Shown: one piece after another, positions 54,451 to 64,000 of the stretch
Numbering within the stretch: position 1 is the first letter of the stretch
Layout of the letters: every line of letters begins with the position of its first letter
Origin: Asterias rubens
Lineage: Eukaryota; Echinodermata; Asteroidea; Forcipulatida; Asteriidae
Length of the DNA: 64,000 nucleotides
NCBI RefSeq assembly: GCF_902459465.1
Contig: NC_047063.1
Coordinates: forward strand, 7,191,343-7,255,342
Direction of reading: 5' to 3'
The notes under the pieces: model-generated
The model's input: only the letters and a program-made list of their open reading frames with translations
Told to the model about the DNA's origin: nothing
The model's database searches: none
Program-made: the position numbers and the translations under genes

Positions 54451-54787
54451 TTGGTGTATCCCAACATATGCATAAAATAACAAACCTGTGAAAAGTTCAG
54501 CTCATTTGGTCGTTGAAGTTGGGAGATAATAATAAAAAAAAAAACACCCTTGTCACATGAAGTTGTGTGCTTTCACATGCTTGATTTCGAGACTTCAAAT
54601 TCCAAACTTGAGGTCTCGAAGTCAAATTCGTGGAAAATTACTTCTTTCTCGAAACCTACGTCACTTCAGAGGGAGCCGTTTCTCACAGTGTTTTATACTA
54701 TCAACCTCTCCCCATTACTCGTTACCAAATCAGGTTGTATGATAATAATTATTTTGAGTAATTACCAATAGTGTCCACTGCCTTTAA
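54402..54787 (+). mobile_element. MITE-1 copy within the 53-55 kb duplication
   Basis: Full length, TTAA at both ends. Its first TTAA supplies the stop codon of a short open frame to its left. The first 50 bases are repeated at 53642-53692 as part of a larger duplication. Confidence 0.83.
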
Positions 54788-54789
54788 GG

Positions 54790-56300
54790 CTTTAGTTTTA
54801 AGTTGGGGCGAGTAAATAGTCCTAACTCGAGATCGGCATCTGCATCCGCTAAGTACTGTACAAACGCATGCAGTGGCTATCCCGTACAAATTAGACTAGT
54901 CTTAACAATTGTGAAATCACCTTAGTGCCTTTGTTTCAGTCCCACCTTGTCATAAAGCTGACGGGACAACTACTTTTAAAACTTGATACATTTTAAATTC
55001 AATAGTATAAGGACGGTCAACTGACGCGCAATTACTTAGGCCCGAGTTTAATTCGATTTGACTCTGGAGCGACAGGCCTAAGCTCATTGTGGTCGGCTTG
55101 TTGTCTTGTGACTTATAGAAAAGACTTGTAGAAAAACAATGCAGCTGCTGCCAATACAAATCGATCAGTCAGTTAATAATTGCATCTGGTTAATAGAGAC
55201 TAGGGCCAGAACAACATATATATTTATAAACAAGGTCAACGTGTGAGTCGATGCGGTCGAATCAACACTTCGTTATACTTGTAAACGTAAACGCATTTGT
55301 TTCAGGTCACTTAAAACCTTTCATGCCGGCCAGGACAGGTGTCACAGGGAATTTCGTCCTTCGGAGATTCTTTCCCCCCTAAAGGGAAAATAACAGGGGC
55401 CGGAGGAGGAGGGTGGAAAAGAGGCCGCTAAGAATAAGTTTGTACACAGTTTGCCCTATGTGGGGGGGGGGGCAGAATCTCATCCCACACTGAAGGTAAA
55501 ATTTGTAAACACAAAACGCATTTTCGTTTTGCCCACGACCTTAAACAAATGCATCTGATCAACACAAAATCCCTCCGACTATTCACAATATAAATCTCGT
55601 CCAGCTATTACCATGGCAGCCCGTTTGTTTGAAATCGATTTTAACGTGGCCAAGATGGCCGCCAGGCTGAAATTTAAATTTATATATCACGTTCGTTTTA
55701 TATGAAATTTTTTTTTTTGACAATGCTAGCAAGTTTTTTTGTAGACTTGTTTGCTTTCAGTATTATGTCGTAAAAAAATAGTAATAATAAAATATAAAAA
55801 AATAAAAAAAAATAATAATAATAATATTTAAATAAATGATTAAAAAATAAATAAATATATATGGTCTTGATAGGGGTAAGAATAATGCCATACAAAATTT
55901 TGATTACGTTACATTCAAGCTGTTCAATACGGTACACATACAATGCATGGGAGAAATGCCGTTTCCACAGTGGAGAAGAAAATAGCATCAGCTGCTATGC
56001 TATTTAATCTCATCTGAGTCTGTCCTCCAAGAAAGATTGGTAATTATTTTTCAAGATGTCTCCAGCAAGTTCTCCACTTTCCTTATCTAAATGATACACT
56101 GAGCTCAATAGTGTGTTTATCTTAATTCATAATTACAGTTATTACCAATGATCTATCGCGGCAGATGACTTAGTGGATATTACGTTTGTTATTATATTAT
56201 ACCTTGCAATGAAACCAAGGATGCCTCATAGGTGAACTTAATAACTGCAGAAGCTAAAAATCTGTAACCCTCTTCTCTTCCACGATAAGTGTTCTGGATT
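54790..56300. other. Intergenic with low-complexity AT tract
   Basis: Arm of the poly-G element near 55325-55480 (with a 13-base G run) and an A/T-only tract at about 55770-55860 made of TAA/AAT units. No gene. Confidence 0.5.
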
Positions 56301-56303
56301 AGT

Positions 56304-56670
56304 TTGTGCAGGTGTCTCAGGGAATTTCACCCTCATGTGAAACTAACATGGGCTGTAGTAGGATGATTCAAAAGAGGGCGCCATAGAAGAAGTTTGTACA
56401 GAGTTGACCATTATGGGGGGGGGGGGGGGGGTGACACCAAAACTAAGGAGGGGGATGGGGGCACGATTCAAAAGAGGGCGCCATCAGAAGAAGTTTGTAC
56501 AGAGTTGACCATAATGGGGGAGGACCCTAAATATCAGAGGGGGGCACGGAATCTCCTGTGACGGCGAACTGTAAACTTCTTCTGAAAGTGCCCTCTTTCG
56601 AATCATTCTCCATCAGCCCACGTTAATTTCACATTGGGGGACAGAGAGAATTCCCTCAGACACCTGCAAT
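56304..56670. mobile_element. Inverted-repeat element with poly-G tracts
   Basis: The left arm tgcaggtgtctcagggaatt and right arm aattccctcagacacctgca are inverted repeats, and inner arms cagcccacgtt/acatgggctg also pair. A poly-G tract at about 56415-56431 and a repeated agaagtttgtacagagttga lie inside. Related pieces: 55325-55480 and 58140-58225. Confidence 0.72.
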
Positions 56671-57629
56671 GTCAATCCTACAACACGGGACTGTGGTGCA
56701 AAAACCATCACGCCCTCTTGTGAGCATGGTACTGATATAGACTATGAGCAACTTGTGTATGGTTTAGCATTTAGCAGGATTGATCAGGGTGCAATCGTCG
56801 ACTATAGTGGTTAGTTCGTGCGCGCTGAAACAGTAGTGCGAACGACTCTTGACTCTTGTGCGACCGTATGGCAGCCGTTTTGAGAATAACTGGTCCTCTC
56901 TGCCTGCAGCACACTGTGATATGACAAATTGCTATTGGTAACCATCGATACGACCAACCTCGATCAGCCTCGACTGGATGGTCGCGGATAGTCGACTTGG
57001 GTCCAACTGTCGTTGACGAGCGCGGGTTCGATAAGAGTTTAATAGTCGAACTATGGTTAACTTTGGTCGTTCATCGAACTTGCTCATTGTGGTTTAAATT
57101 GGGCGAGTGCGTCTACGTGCAGTGCAAAACATTTCTACATCAGTGCTGCTGTTTGAAACAAATCTAGATGATACTCACCAAGGGCTTAATGTAAGTTCTC
57201 AAAACAATACTCGCCCAACCTTGACGATCATGTGTGCTTCGTGCTCGGACAAAAAATTAAAATAAAAAAAACATTAGCGCACAAGTGTTTTTCATGCCTT
57301 TCATTAAAGACTTCTTTCGATGCTGATGAGGTCTATAGTTCCATGCCGGACAGGCTTACGTTTTTGGGGGCGATTTTGTTCCTTTTTTTAAACAACAGCC
57401 GACAGTCGCGATAACACTGCAATTGATCAGAGATGGCGCTCGTCAAACAATACAAATAAAAACATAATCACGCGAAACAATCATAGAGCTATATATAGAA
57501 GTTCTTTTATATCGCTCTTTAGAAACAATACATGTCCAAAGATAGTGCAGAGAATAATATGAAAAATTAATAGACAGTGAGGCAAGGTATGAGATAAACA
57601 AAAGTAAACCGTACAAACTCCAGGGCTGA

Positions 57630-57998
57630 TTAAAGATACTGGACACAGTGTTGTCAAAGACTAGTCTTCTCACGTGTTGTATCTCAACATATGCATTAAA
57701 AAAATACTATTGGTCGTCGAAGTTGCGAGATAATAATGAAAGAAATTACACCCTTGTTACACGAAGTTGTGTGCGTTTAGATGGTTGATTTCGAGACCTC
57801 AAATTATATAAATCTGAGGTCTCGAAATCAAATTCGTGGATTATACTTCTTTTTCGAAAACTATATAATGGCACTTCAGAGGGAGCCGTTTCTCACAATG
57901 TGTCATACCATCAACCGCTCCCCATTACTCGTCACCAAGTAAGGTTTTATGCTAATAAATATTTTGAGTAAAAATTACCAGTAGTGTCCACTGCCTTC
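57630..57998 (+). mobile_element. MITE-1 copy
   Basis: TTAA on the left; the right end ccagtagtgtccactgcc has a mutated TTAA (TTCA). Internal palindrome clear with a longer loop. Confidence 0.8.
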
Positions 57999-58392
57999 AA
58001 AACAATCTTGGCCAGAAATCATGAGCTCATCATGACACATCACCAACACTGCCAACAAATGCACGAAGGCTCCATGGATAATGTATAATGTAAAAAAAAT
58101 ATCCTTTAAAACAAAAAAAATGCGAAAAGAATGCTGTGATACGGCGGACTGTGTACAAACTTCTTCTAGATAGCGCCCTCTTTTGAATCTGATCCTCCAG
58201 CCCATGCTAAGTTACCATGGGAGACAAAACTTCCGGCTTAGAATGATAACAAATATTTGCGAAGGATTTACGCATTAGAGCTTACATACAAATTTATAGT
58301 CGAATAATATTTTAAGAGCAGGTGATTTTGTTTCCTTTCATTTTTTTGATATAGGCCTATGGCGCTTTATAAATGTTAATACTATTGTTATT

Positions 58393-58600
58393 AACATCTC
58401 AGGGCCAAACGGCCACTTCAAGGCGAGGGCATATACTTAACTGATTTGGGCTATCGACCCAAATCATCTGTGACCAGTAACACATTGCAACCTACTCCTG
58501 GGCAGGGGCTAAAACAGGGTTGGTATGCCCCTCCATCCACAATCAGTAAGAATGTAGGCATGGGTATCCTCCACAAGGAGTCCGGCTGGTTGAGCAGTAT
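58393..58600. repeat. Dispersed repeat, copy 2
   Basis: Matches 9108-9303 in order: ggccacttcaaggcgag, tatcgacccaaatcat, gggctaaaaca and ggagtccggctgg. Not coding. Confidence 0.65.
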
Positions 58601-58649
58601 GCGGTCTTCCTTCTCAAATTGTTATGAAGCTATTATTAAGCTAACGGTC

Positions 58650-58760
58650 ATTCTCGGTAGTCTAGTTTGTAAGACACTGCTCTAGAATTGCAAGGGTTCT
58701 GGGTTCGAAAGTACTGAGTATACAGTGCTATTAACACACATCGGTGTATGGGTAAAAAAA
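58650..58760 (+). mobile_element. SINE-B copy with internal deletion
   Basis: Box A-like gtttgtaagacactgctct and gggttcgaaagtactgagt directly joined, then cacatcggtgtatgggtaaa and a poly-A run. Confidence 0.72.
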
Positions 58761-58764
58761 AAAA

Positions 58765-58900
58765 AGTATTGTTTAGTGCCTTGCTCAACGGCACAAGTTA
58801 GTGATATGACCGGGATTCGAACCCCCACTCTGCTGCTGATAGTAACAAGAGCTTGGGGTAGGTGAAATAGACCACTCGGCGACTACACCACGGTGTCACT
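58765..58900 (-). mobile_element. tRNA-headed SINE fragment
   Basis: Minus strand: box B-like gggttcgaatcccggt, followed by gagcaaggcactaaac. Same layout as the copy at 32.5 kb. Confidence 0.62.
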
Positions 58901-59373
58901 CACTATCATATTTCGAATCATCAGAATATCATTTTCGGATTTGGGGATGAGGCTGTAACTAAAAAATCGCACGCTTCATTCTCAAACGTATATGCACACC
59001 AGCAAGAACAAACACAGCAAGATTGATGTGTTTGATTGGCTGCATCAGAGTGTCACGCACACTGCAAGCAACTGTGGTATTAAAATTACCACCATGGGTG
59101 TTGTTGATGCCATTATACAGAATCAAAATTTAAATCAAATGGTGTTAAAAACGTTGCAATGTAATTGTTTTAGCGCAATTTAGTGTTATTGTAACACCCT
59201 TTCGGGTAAATTTAAACTATATTTTGTATACGGTACGTGACATCATCTATAATGTCATTTAGGCATGGGCACCTTTGGTCATTAACAAGGGCCAATTGTC
59301 ATTGGGACAATCCACCGTACGCAATCTTTGTTGATAACAGTTCTTCATGTTGAAGTAGTCAGTAGCTATTATG

Positions 59374-60136
59374 GTTTAAAGGCGCTGGACATAATTGTCA
59401 AAGACCAGTATGCTCACTCGGTGTATCTCAACATATTATGCATATAAAACAACAAACCTGTGAAAATTTACTCAATTGGTCATCGAAGTTGCAAGAGTAA
59501 AAAAAAAACTTGTTGCACAAAAAGTTTGTGTTCTTTCAGATGCCCTAACAAAATTATTCCGGCCTGAAGTCTTTATTAAAGGCCGTGGACACTATTGGTA
59601 ATTGTCAAAGACTAGCCTTCACAGTTGGTGTATCTCAATATATGCATAAAATAACTAACCTGTGAAAATTTGAGCTCAATCGGTCATCGAAGTTGCGAGA
59701 TAATGATCCCAGAAAAATATCCCTTGTCACACGAAGTTGTGTGCGTTTAGATGGTTGATTTCGAGACCTCAAGTTCTAAATCTGAGGTCTCGAAATCAAA
59801 TTCGTGGAAAATTACTTCTTTCTCGAAAACTATGGCACTTCAGAGGGAGCCGTTTCTCACAATGTTTTATACCATCAACCTCTCCCCATTACTCGTCACC
59901 AAGAAAGGTTTTATGCCGATAATTATTTTGGGTAATTACCAATAGTGTCCACTGCCTTTAAGTGAAAAATTAACTCTTACTCAAAAACCAAGTTACTTCA
60001 GAGGAAGCCGATTCCCACAATACTGTATTCTATCAACCTGGACTACTTTAAACACCTCTCCGTTGCCCGTTACCAATTACGTTTTTATGCCAACAATTAT
60101 TTTGAGTAATTACCAATAGTGTCGAGTGATTTTGAA
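59374..60136 (+). mobile_element. Old MITE-1-related copy split by a younger MITE-1
   Basis: The left half (59374-59579) and right half (59958-60136) read as one older element once the inner copy is removed; the join is at TTAA. Confidence 0.78.
59576..59961 (+). mobile_element. Younger MITE-1 copy nested in an older one
   Basis: Full length, TTAA at 59576-59579 and 59958-59961, internal palindrome clear, ends cgtggacactattgg and ccaatagtgtccactgcc. Confidence 0.85.
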
Positions 60137-60423
60137 ACACCCCAGATTTTGCAATGTATATTAATTATAAGGGCGCGGTATTTACTCCTCGTTTAGCGAT
60201 CGCTGTGACCATGGCTCCGGGGTCAGATATATCCAGTCACACGTCAATTATGTGAGTTAATTGTTTAGTGAAACAAACCAATTCCTTTCAAATCGATCTG
60301 TAGTTCTCGGTGTGTTATTACAGCCATGACACTAGCCTCACTATTATGACAGATTATTCATTAGATAGTACGATAATATAATTGGTTTGTGTCAGCATGA
60401 TGCTGATTTATGGGCAAAATCAT

Positions 60424-60789
60424 TAAAGCCATTGTACCCTTTCGGTAAACAGTATTGTCCAAGGCCCACACTTTGTGTATCACGACTTCTATATAAAATA
60501 ACAACCCTGTGAAAATTTAGGCTCGATCGGACGTCGGGGTCGCGGGAGATAATAACGGGAAACCCACCCTAGTATCCGCACGTTTCGCCGTGTCATGACA
60601 TGTGTTTAAAATAAATCCGTAATTAACGAGAATTGATTATTGTTTTACTGTTTTCTCAAAAAGTAAAGCATTTCATGGAATAATAATTCAAGAGAAGTCT
60701 TTCACCACTACCTTCTGTAAACCCTGTAAGTTATTTGTAAATCTGTGAACTTTTCTTTTATCTGTACCGAAAGGGTCCAATGGCTTTAA
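60424..60789 (-). mobile_element. MITE-2 copy abutting MITE-1
   Basis: Same terminal repeats as 26837-27182 but in reverse orientation; TTAA at 60786-60789 is shared with the neighbouring MITE-1. Confidence 0.82.
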
Positions 60790-61184
60790 AGGCAGTGGAC
60801 ACTATTGGTAATTACTCAAAATAATTATTAGCCTAAAATATTTCTTAGTAATGAGTAACGGGGAGCTGTTGATAGTATAAAACATTGTGAGAAACGGCTC
60901 CCTTAGAAGTATTGTAGTTTTCGAGAAAGAAGTAATTTTCCACGAATATTTGATTTCGAGACCTCAGATTTAGAATTTTGAGGTCTCGAAATCAAGTACC
61001 TAAAAGCACACAACTTCGTGTGACCATGGTGCGACAAGGGTGTTTTTTTTTTCTTCCAATAATATCTCGCAACTTCGACGACCGATTGAGCTTTTTACAG
61101 GTTTGTTATTTTATGCATATGCTGAGATACACCAAGTGAGAAGACTGGTCTTTGACAATCACCAAAGGTGTCCAGTGTCTTTAA
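60786..61184 (-). mobile_element. MITE-1 copy abutting MITE-2
   Basis: Full length, reverse orientation, TTAA at both ends, internal palindrome at about 60951-60991. Confidence 0.84.
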
Positions 61185-61329
61185 GAAAGATATACAATAA
61201 CTGTCAAAATTATTGGAAAGTTTCAGCTGTCTTCTTGCTGAGTAAACAGCAGAAAACTGATGCATGCATGAAGTGTCTCTCATATTCAAGTATTTTCGGG
61301 AGAAAAACTATTCAAACCTTATTAATATA

Positions 61330-62275
61330 CAATACAATACAATTGGTTGTTATATAGCGCCATTTCATTTAGACCACAGCGCTTTAGACGAACATCAAAG
61401 CAATAAACAGACACTAAGCAAAAAGATGTTTTTTAAGTGCTTTCTTGAAAATAGGCAGTGAATTGGAGGTGCATGTGGTGATGGGAAGATGGTTCCACAG
61501 TTCTGGAGCGGCTAAGGAAAATGATTTATATGAAGCGGATTGAAGAGATTTGCTGCTTAGTTTATTTTCAGCAAGACGGGTTTTGTCTGATGGTGAGCGA
61601 AGCCCAGCCCTGGTTTGAATGTGAAAAGAAAAACAAGATGCAAGATATGCTGGTGCAAGTCCATTTAAGCATTTATACACATGCACCAATAATTTGAATT
61701 GAATGCGCTCTTTCACCGTGAGCCAATGTAGCTTTTTGAGAAAAGGAGTTGCATGATCATGTTTAGAAGCACAAAATATTAGTTTGGCAGCCCAATTCTG
61801 AAGATGTTGAAGTCTATTAATTTGAGTTGTGTTTGCTCCAAGTAAAATTGCGTTGCCTTAGTCCAATCGTGAAAGAACAAGAGACCTTGTAACACTGCTA
61901 CATGTGTCAACGTCTAGAAACCTTCTTATAATATTGTAATGTTATCGCAGCGGGTATGACACAGACCTTGGCAATGATGTTATTATTTTGTGGAGACATA
62001 GACATAAGATTGTCAAAGACAATGCCAAGGTTCCGAACAGTTTTAGTGGGTGTGATAATTTCACCTCCAATTTGCAGTTGAACACTGGGCATGAGGCGAT
62101 TGAAATGAGGTGAGGTTGCAACCAAGAACTCGGTTTTATTGTTGTTCAGTTTCAAACTATTTTCAGTCATCCAGGATTTTAATTCTACAATGCACATTGT
62201 GAGCGCCTGTAAGGCAGACTGAATAGACTGAATAGACTGAATAGATCCTTTCTCAAACAAGTATATTCAATTCAA
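61330..62275 (-). mobile_element. LINE 3' fragment (L2/CR1-like)
   Basis: Minus-strand frames read LKSWMTENSLKLNNNKTEFL and VRNLGIVFD (the region after the RT catalytic motif), then, after frame breaks, LLVHVYKCLNGLAPAYL and APELWNHLP (the usual C-terminus). The 3' end carries GCGCTATATAAC and a short ATTGT tandem tail. It is truncated at its 5' end and lacks the catalytic YADD region. Confidence 0.85.
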
Positions 62276-62279
62276 TAGC

Positions 62280-62760
62280 ACATTTATTTCCACTTTTTCA
62301 TTTTGCACATGCAGGCATTATCATAAAAAGCCCGGGGAAATATTGTGATGGATGTGCCCGATGTTGTATACAACAATACAAAACAGAACAATATGCACAT
62401 CGCTAAATTAAAGAAAAATACTCAATAATAACTGTTACGGTCAATCATTCGAACAAAAAAACGGTGTGTTTAACCATGCAAGTTGTTAAGGTCATTTTTT
62501 ATTAACTCCAGGTAATATAAGTGCCAAGCTGGCAACAGCCAATCTTTCTCATAAATTATATAAACATTGTTTTAACGTCTGTTGATTAGAAAATACACAA
62601 ATCACGAAGTTGTCATTCAAAAACTAGTCGACGATCCTCATCTATTCCATTGAACTTTATTATATTACATCACTTCTTAAAACATTTTGGTAAAATTGCT
62701 TTTACATTGTGCACGTACAAAACAAAACTTGAAACAATTATTATGTTAAAGTTATCCTGT
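62280..62760. other. Intergenic, nothing supported
   Basis: AT-rich sequence after the LINE fragment; no repeat family or open frame recognised. Confidence 0.4.
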
Positions 62761-62764
62761 GTGA

Positions 62765-63350
62765 ACAAATCATTTTAAAGTGTAGCAACGAGCAATGGGG
62801 AGCGGAAAATATTGTGAGAAACAGCTCCATCTGAAGTAACGAATAGTTTTTGAGAAAGCGGTAGTTTCTCACTCAAATGAAGAAACAAAAATCTTCAGGC
62901 CTGGGGCCCTTTTAAGCATCTTAAAACACACAAAGTTGTCCAACAAGTGTAGTTTGTTTTTTCTTCTCAATATTCTCTTGCAACTCCGATGACCAACTAA
63001 AGTCAAAATTGTCACAGGTTTATTATTTCATGCATTATCTTGGGACACACCAGGGCCCAATTTCATGGCTCTGCTTACCGTAAGCACAGAATCGGCGCTT
63101 ACGAAGCAGGGAATTCTGTGCTTACGGCAAGCGTATTTCATGAGATAGCGGCGAATTTTGGCTTCTGAGCGTGCGTACTTCACATTACTAGGTATTCTAC
63201 GCTTACAAGGCTAGCGCAGAAAGTCGGCGCTTGCACGTAAGCGGGGAATTGTGTTCGTAAGCGCAGAATTCGGTGGTAAGCAGCGCCATGAAAATGGGCC
63301 CAGGTGGTGAGAATACTGGTCTTTGACAATTTCTAAGAACGCCAGTGCCT
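62765..63350 (-). mobile_element. Old MITE-1-related copy interrupted by another MITE
   Basis: Reverse orientation; tgtgagaaacagctcc, caccag then, after a 250-base insertion, gtggtgagaatactgg and ccagtgcctttaaa. Confidence 0.7.
63053..63302. mobile_element. Inverted-repeat MITE with gggccca ends, nested
   Basis: Terminal inverted repeats gggcccaatttcatggc and gccatgaaaatgggccc flank a body rich in gcttacg/cgtaagc inverted motifs. Possible target duplication ccagg. Not coding. Confidence 0.75.
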
Positions 63351-63354
63351 TTAA

Positions 63355-64000
63355 ACCATTATTAGCTACTGACTACATCAAAACGAAGAACTGCTATCAA
63401 CAAAATGTGTTCACGGTGGATTGTCCCAATGGACAAGAGTTGCAGTCTGGAACATATCCAAGAGATTATAAATTGTTTACCAATTGTGGTTACCAATTTT
63501 ATTGATTACCAATTGTTTCTGAAATAGTAACTTTGATTGGCTGTTATTTTCCCGCTTCTTTCTGGATCCCTCCTTAATCCCTTTCCCCTCTCTTTTTTTA
63601 TAAAATGGATATGTATTTGTTTGTACTTGTTTTATGCCTCTGAAGAAGGTCCGGTTTGAATCGAAAGCTAAGGCCAACTACCCTATTCATAATATAATAC
63701 AAGTATTGTATTGTGTTGGCGTATTGATTGAAATAAGATCCTCTATAAGAGCATCATTTCTATTCAATTTGACAGAATGTATTTACCTAAAAGCTATAAG
63801 CAGGAAACTGAAATCGCATTTCATTCCTCATGTCTTACAGGATTACCCATCGCACGAAGTGGTTTTAAATATCAGACTGACACTCAAGACACATATTATA
63901 AGTCTGTTTGAGCAGTCCTGAGATCTTATCCACATGGGTGGCGTTCAATCTCTCTCTCAGGACAGGGCTTTTATTTATTTGTTTGATATGTAATTTTTAT
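63355..64000. other. Right edge, nothing supported
   Basis: Two short open frames without recognisable domains and an AT-rich end. The second frame begins with ctgaagaaggtccgg, a type of phrase common in invertebrate dispersed repeats. Confidence 0.4.

Noticed and set aside
63634..63921. Open frame of 95 residues at the right edge, and ctgaagaaggtccgg as another hairpin copy
   Set aside because: The peptide shows no domain. The segment after ctgaaga does not form the 7-base stem seen in the hairpin family.

Overview
The window looks like animal nuclear DNA, most probably from an echinoderm and perhaps a sea star. The evidence is AT-rich sequence with long introns, spliced SLC6 transporter genes, intronless rhodopsin-like receptors, and very many short inverted-repeat elements, tRNA-headed SINEs and non-LTR retrotransposon remains. 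The assignment to echinoderms rests on general resemblance, not on a database match.

Region 1 (about 2.1-36.2 kb, minus strand) holds two head-to-tail paralogous genes of the SLC6 sodium- and chloride-dependent neurotransmitter/amino-acid transporter family. I could reconstruct both completely: 12 coding exons each, all with GT-AG splice sites, ten of the twelve exon lengths the same as in the other copy (only the first and last differ), and the same intron phases (1,1,2,0,0,2,1,0,0,0,0). SLC6-A (16760 down to 2147) encodes 655 residues and SLC6-B (36183 down to 22672) encodes 681. Both have the SLC6 hallmarks in TM1, TM3, TM6 and TM8. Both have Gly where monoamine transporters have Asp, and an LDSQ motif in TM8 as in the GABA-transporter branch. 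The substrate is not proven.

Region 2 (36.2-48 kb) is repeat-rich intergenic DNA followed by an intronless class A GPCR on the minus strand (41662-42699), whose stop codon lies inside a degenerate tandem repeat. A second intronless class A GPCR is on the plus strand (48047-49006).

Region 3 (49-64 kb) has no gene I can support. It is a mosaic of TTAA-flanked inverted-repeat elements, SINEs, LINE 3' ends, local duplications and low-complexity DNA.

Mobile DNA includes: a degraded Jockey-superfamily LINE antisense in SLC6-A intron 1; three other LINE 3' fragments; at least three tRNA-headed SINE families; an abundant roughly 390-bp MITE with an internal palindrome and TTAA ends (MITE-1); a second TTAA MITE (MITE-2) that abuts MITE-1 in the same order at two loci; an element packed with GGGTCA/TGACCC half-sites, seen only around the SLC6 pair; and a dispersed hairpin repeat whose stem shows compensatory changes between copies. 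I found no clear previously undescribed multi-gene system. The best leads are the covarying hairpin, the GGGTCA element and the tandem transporter pair.
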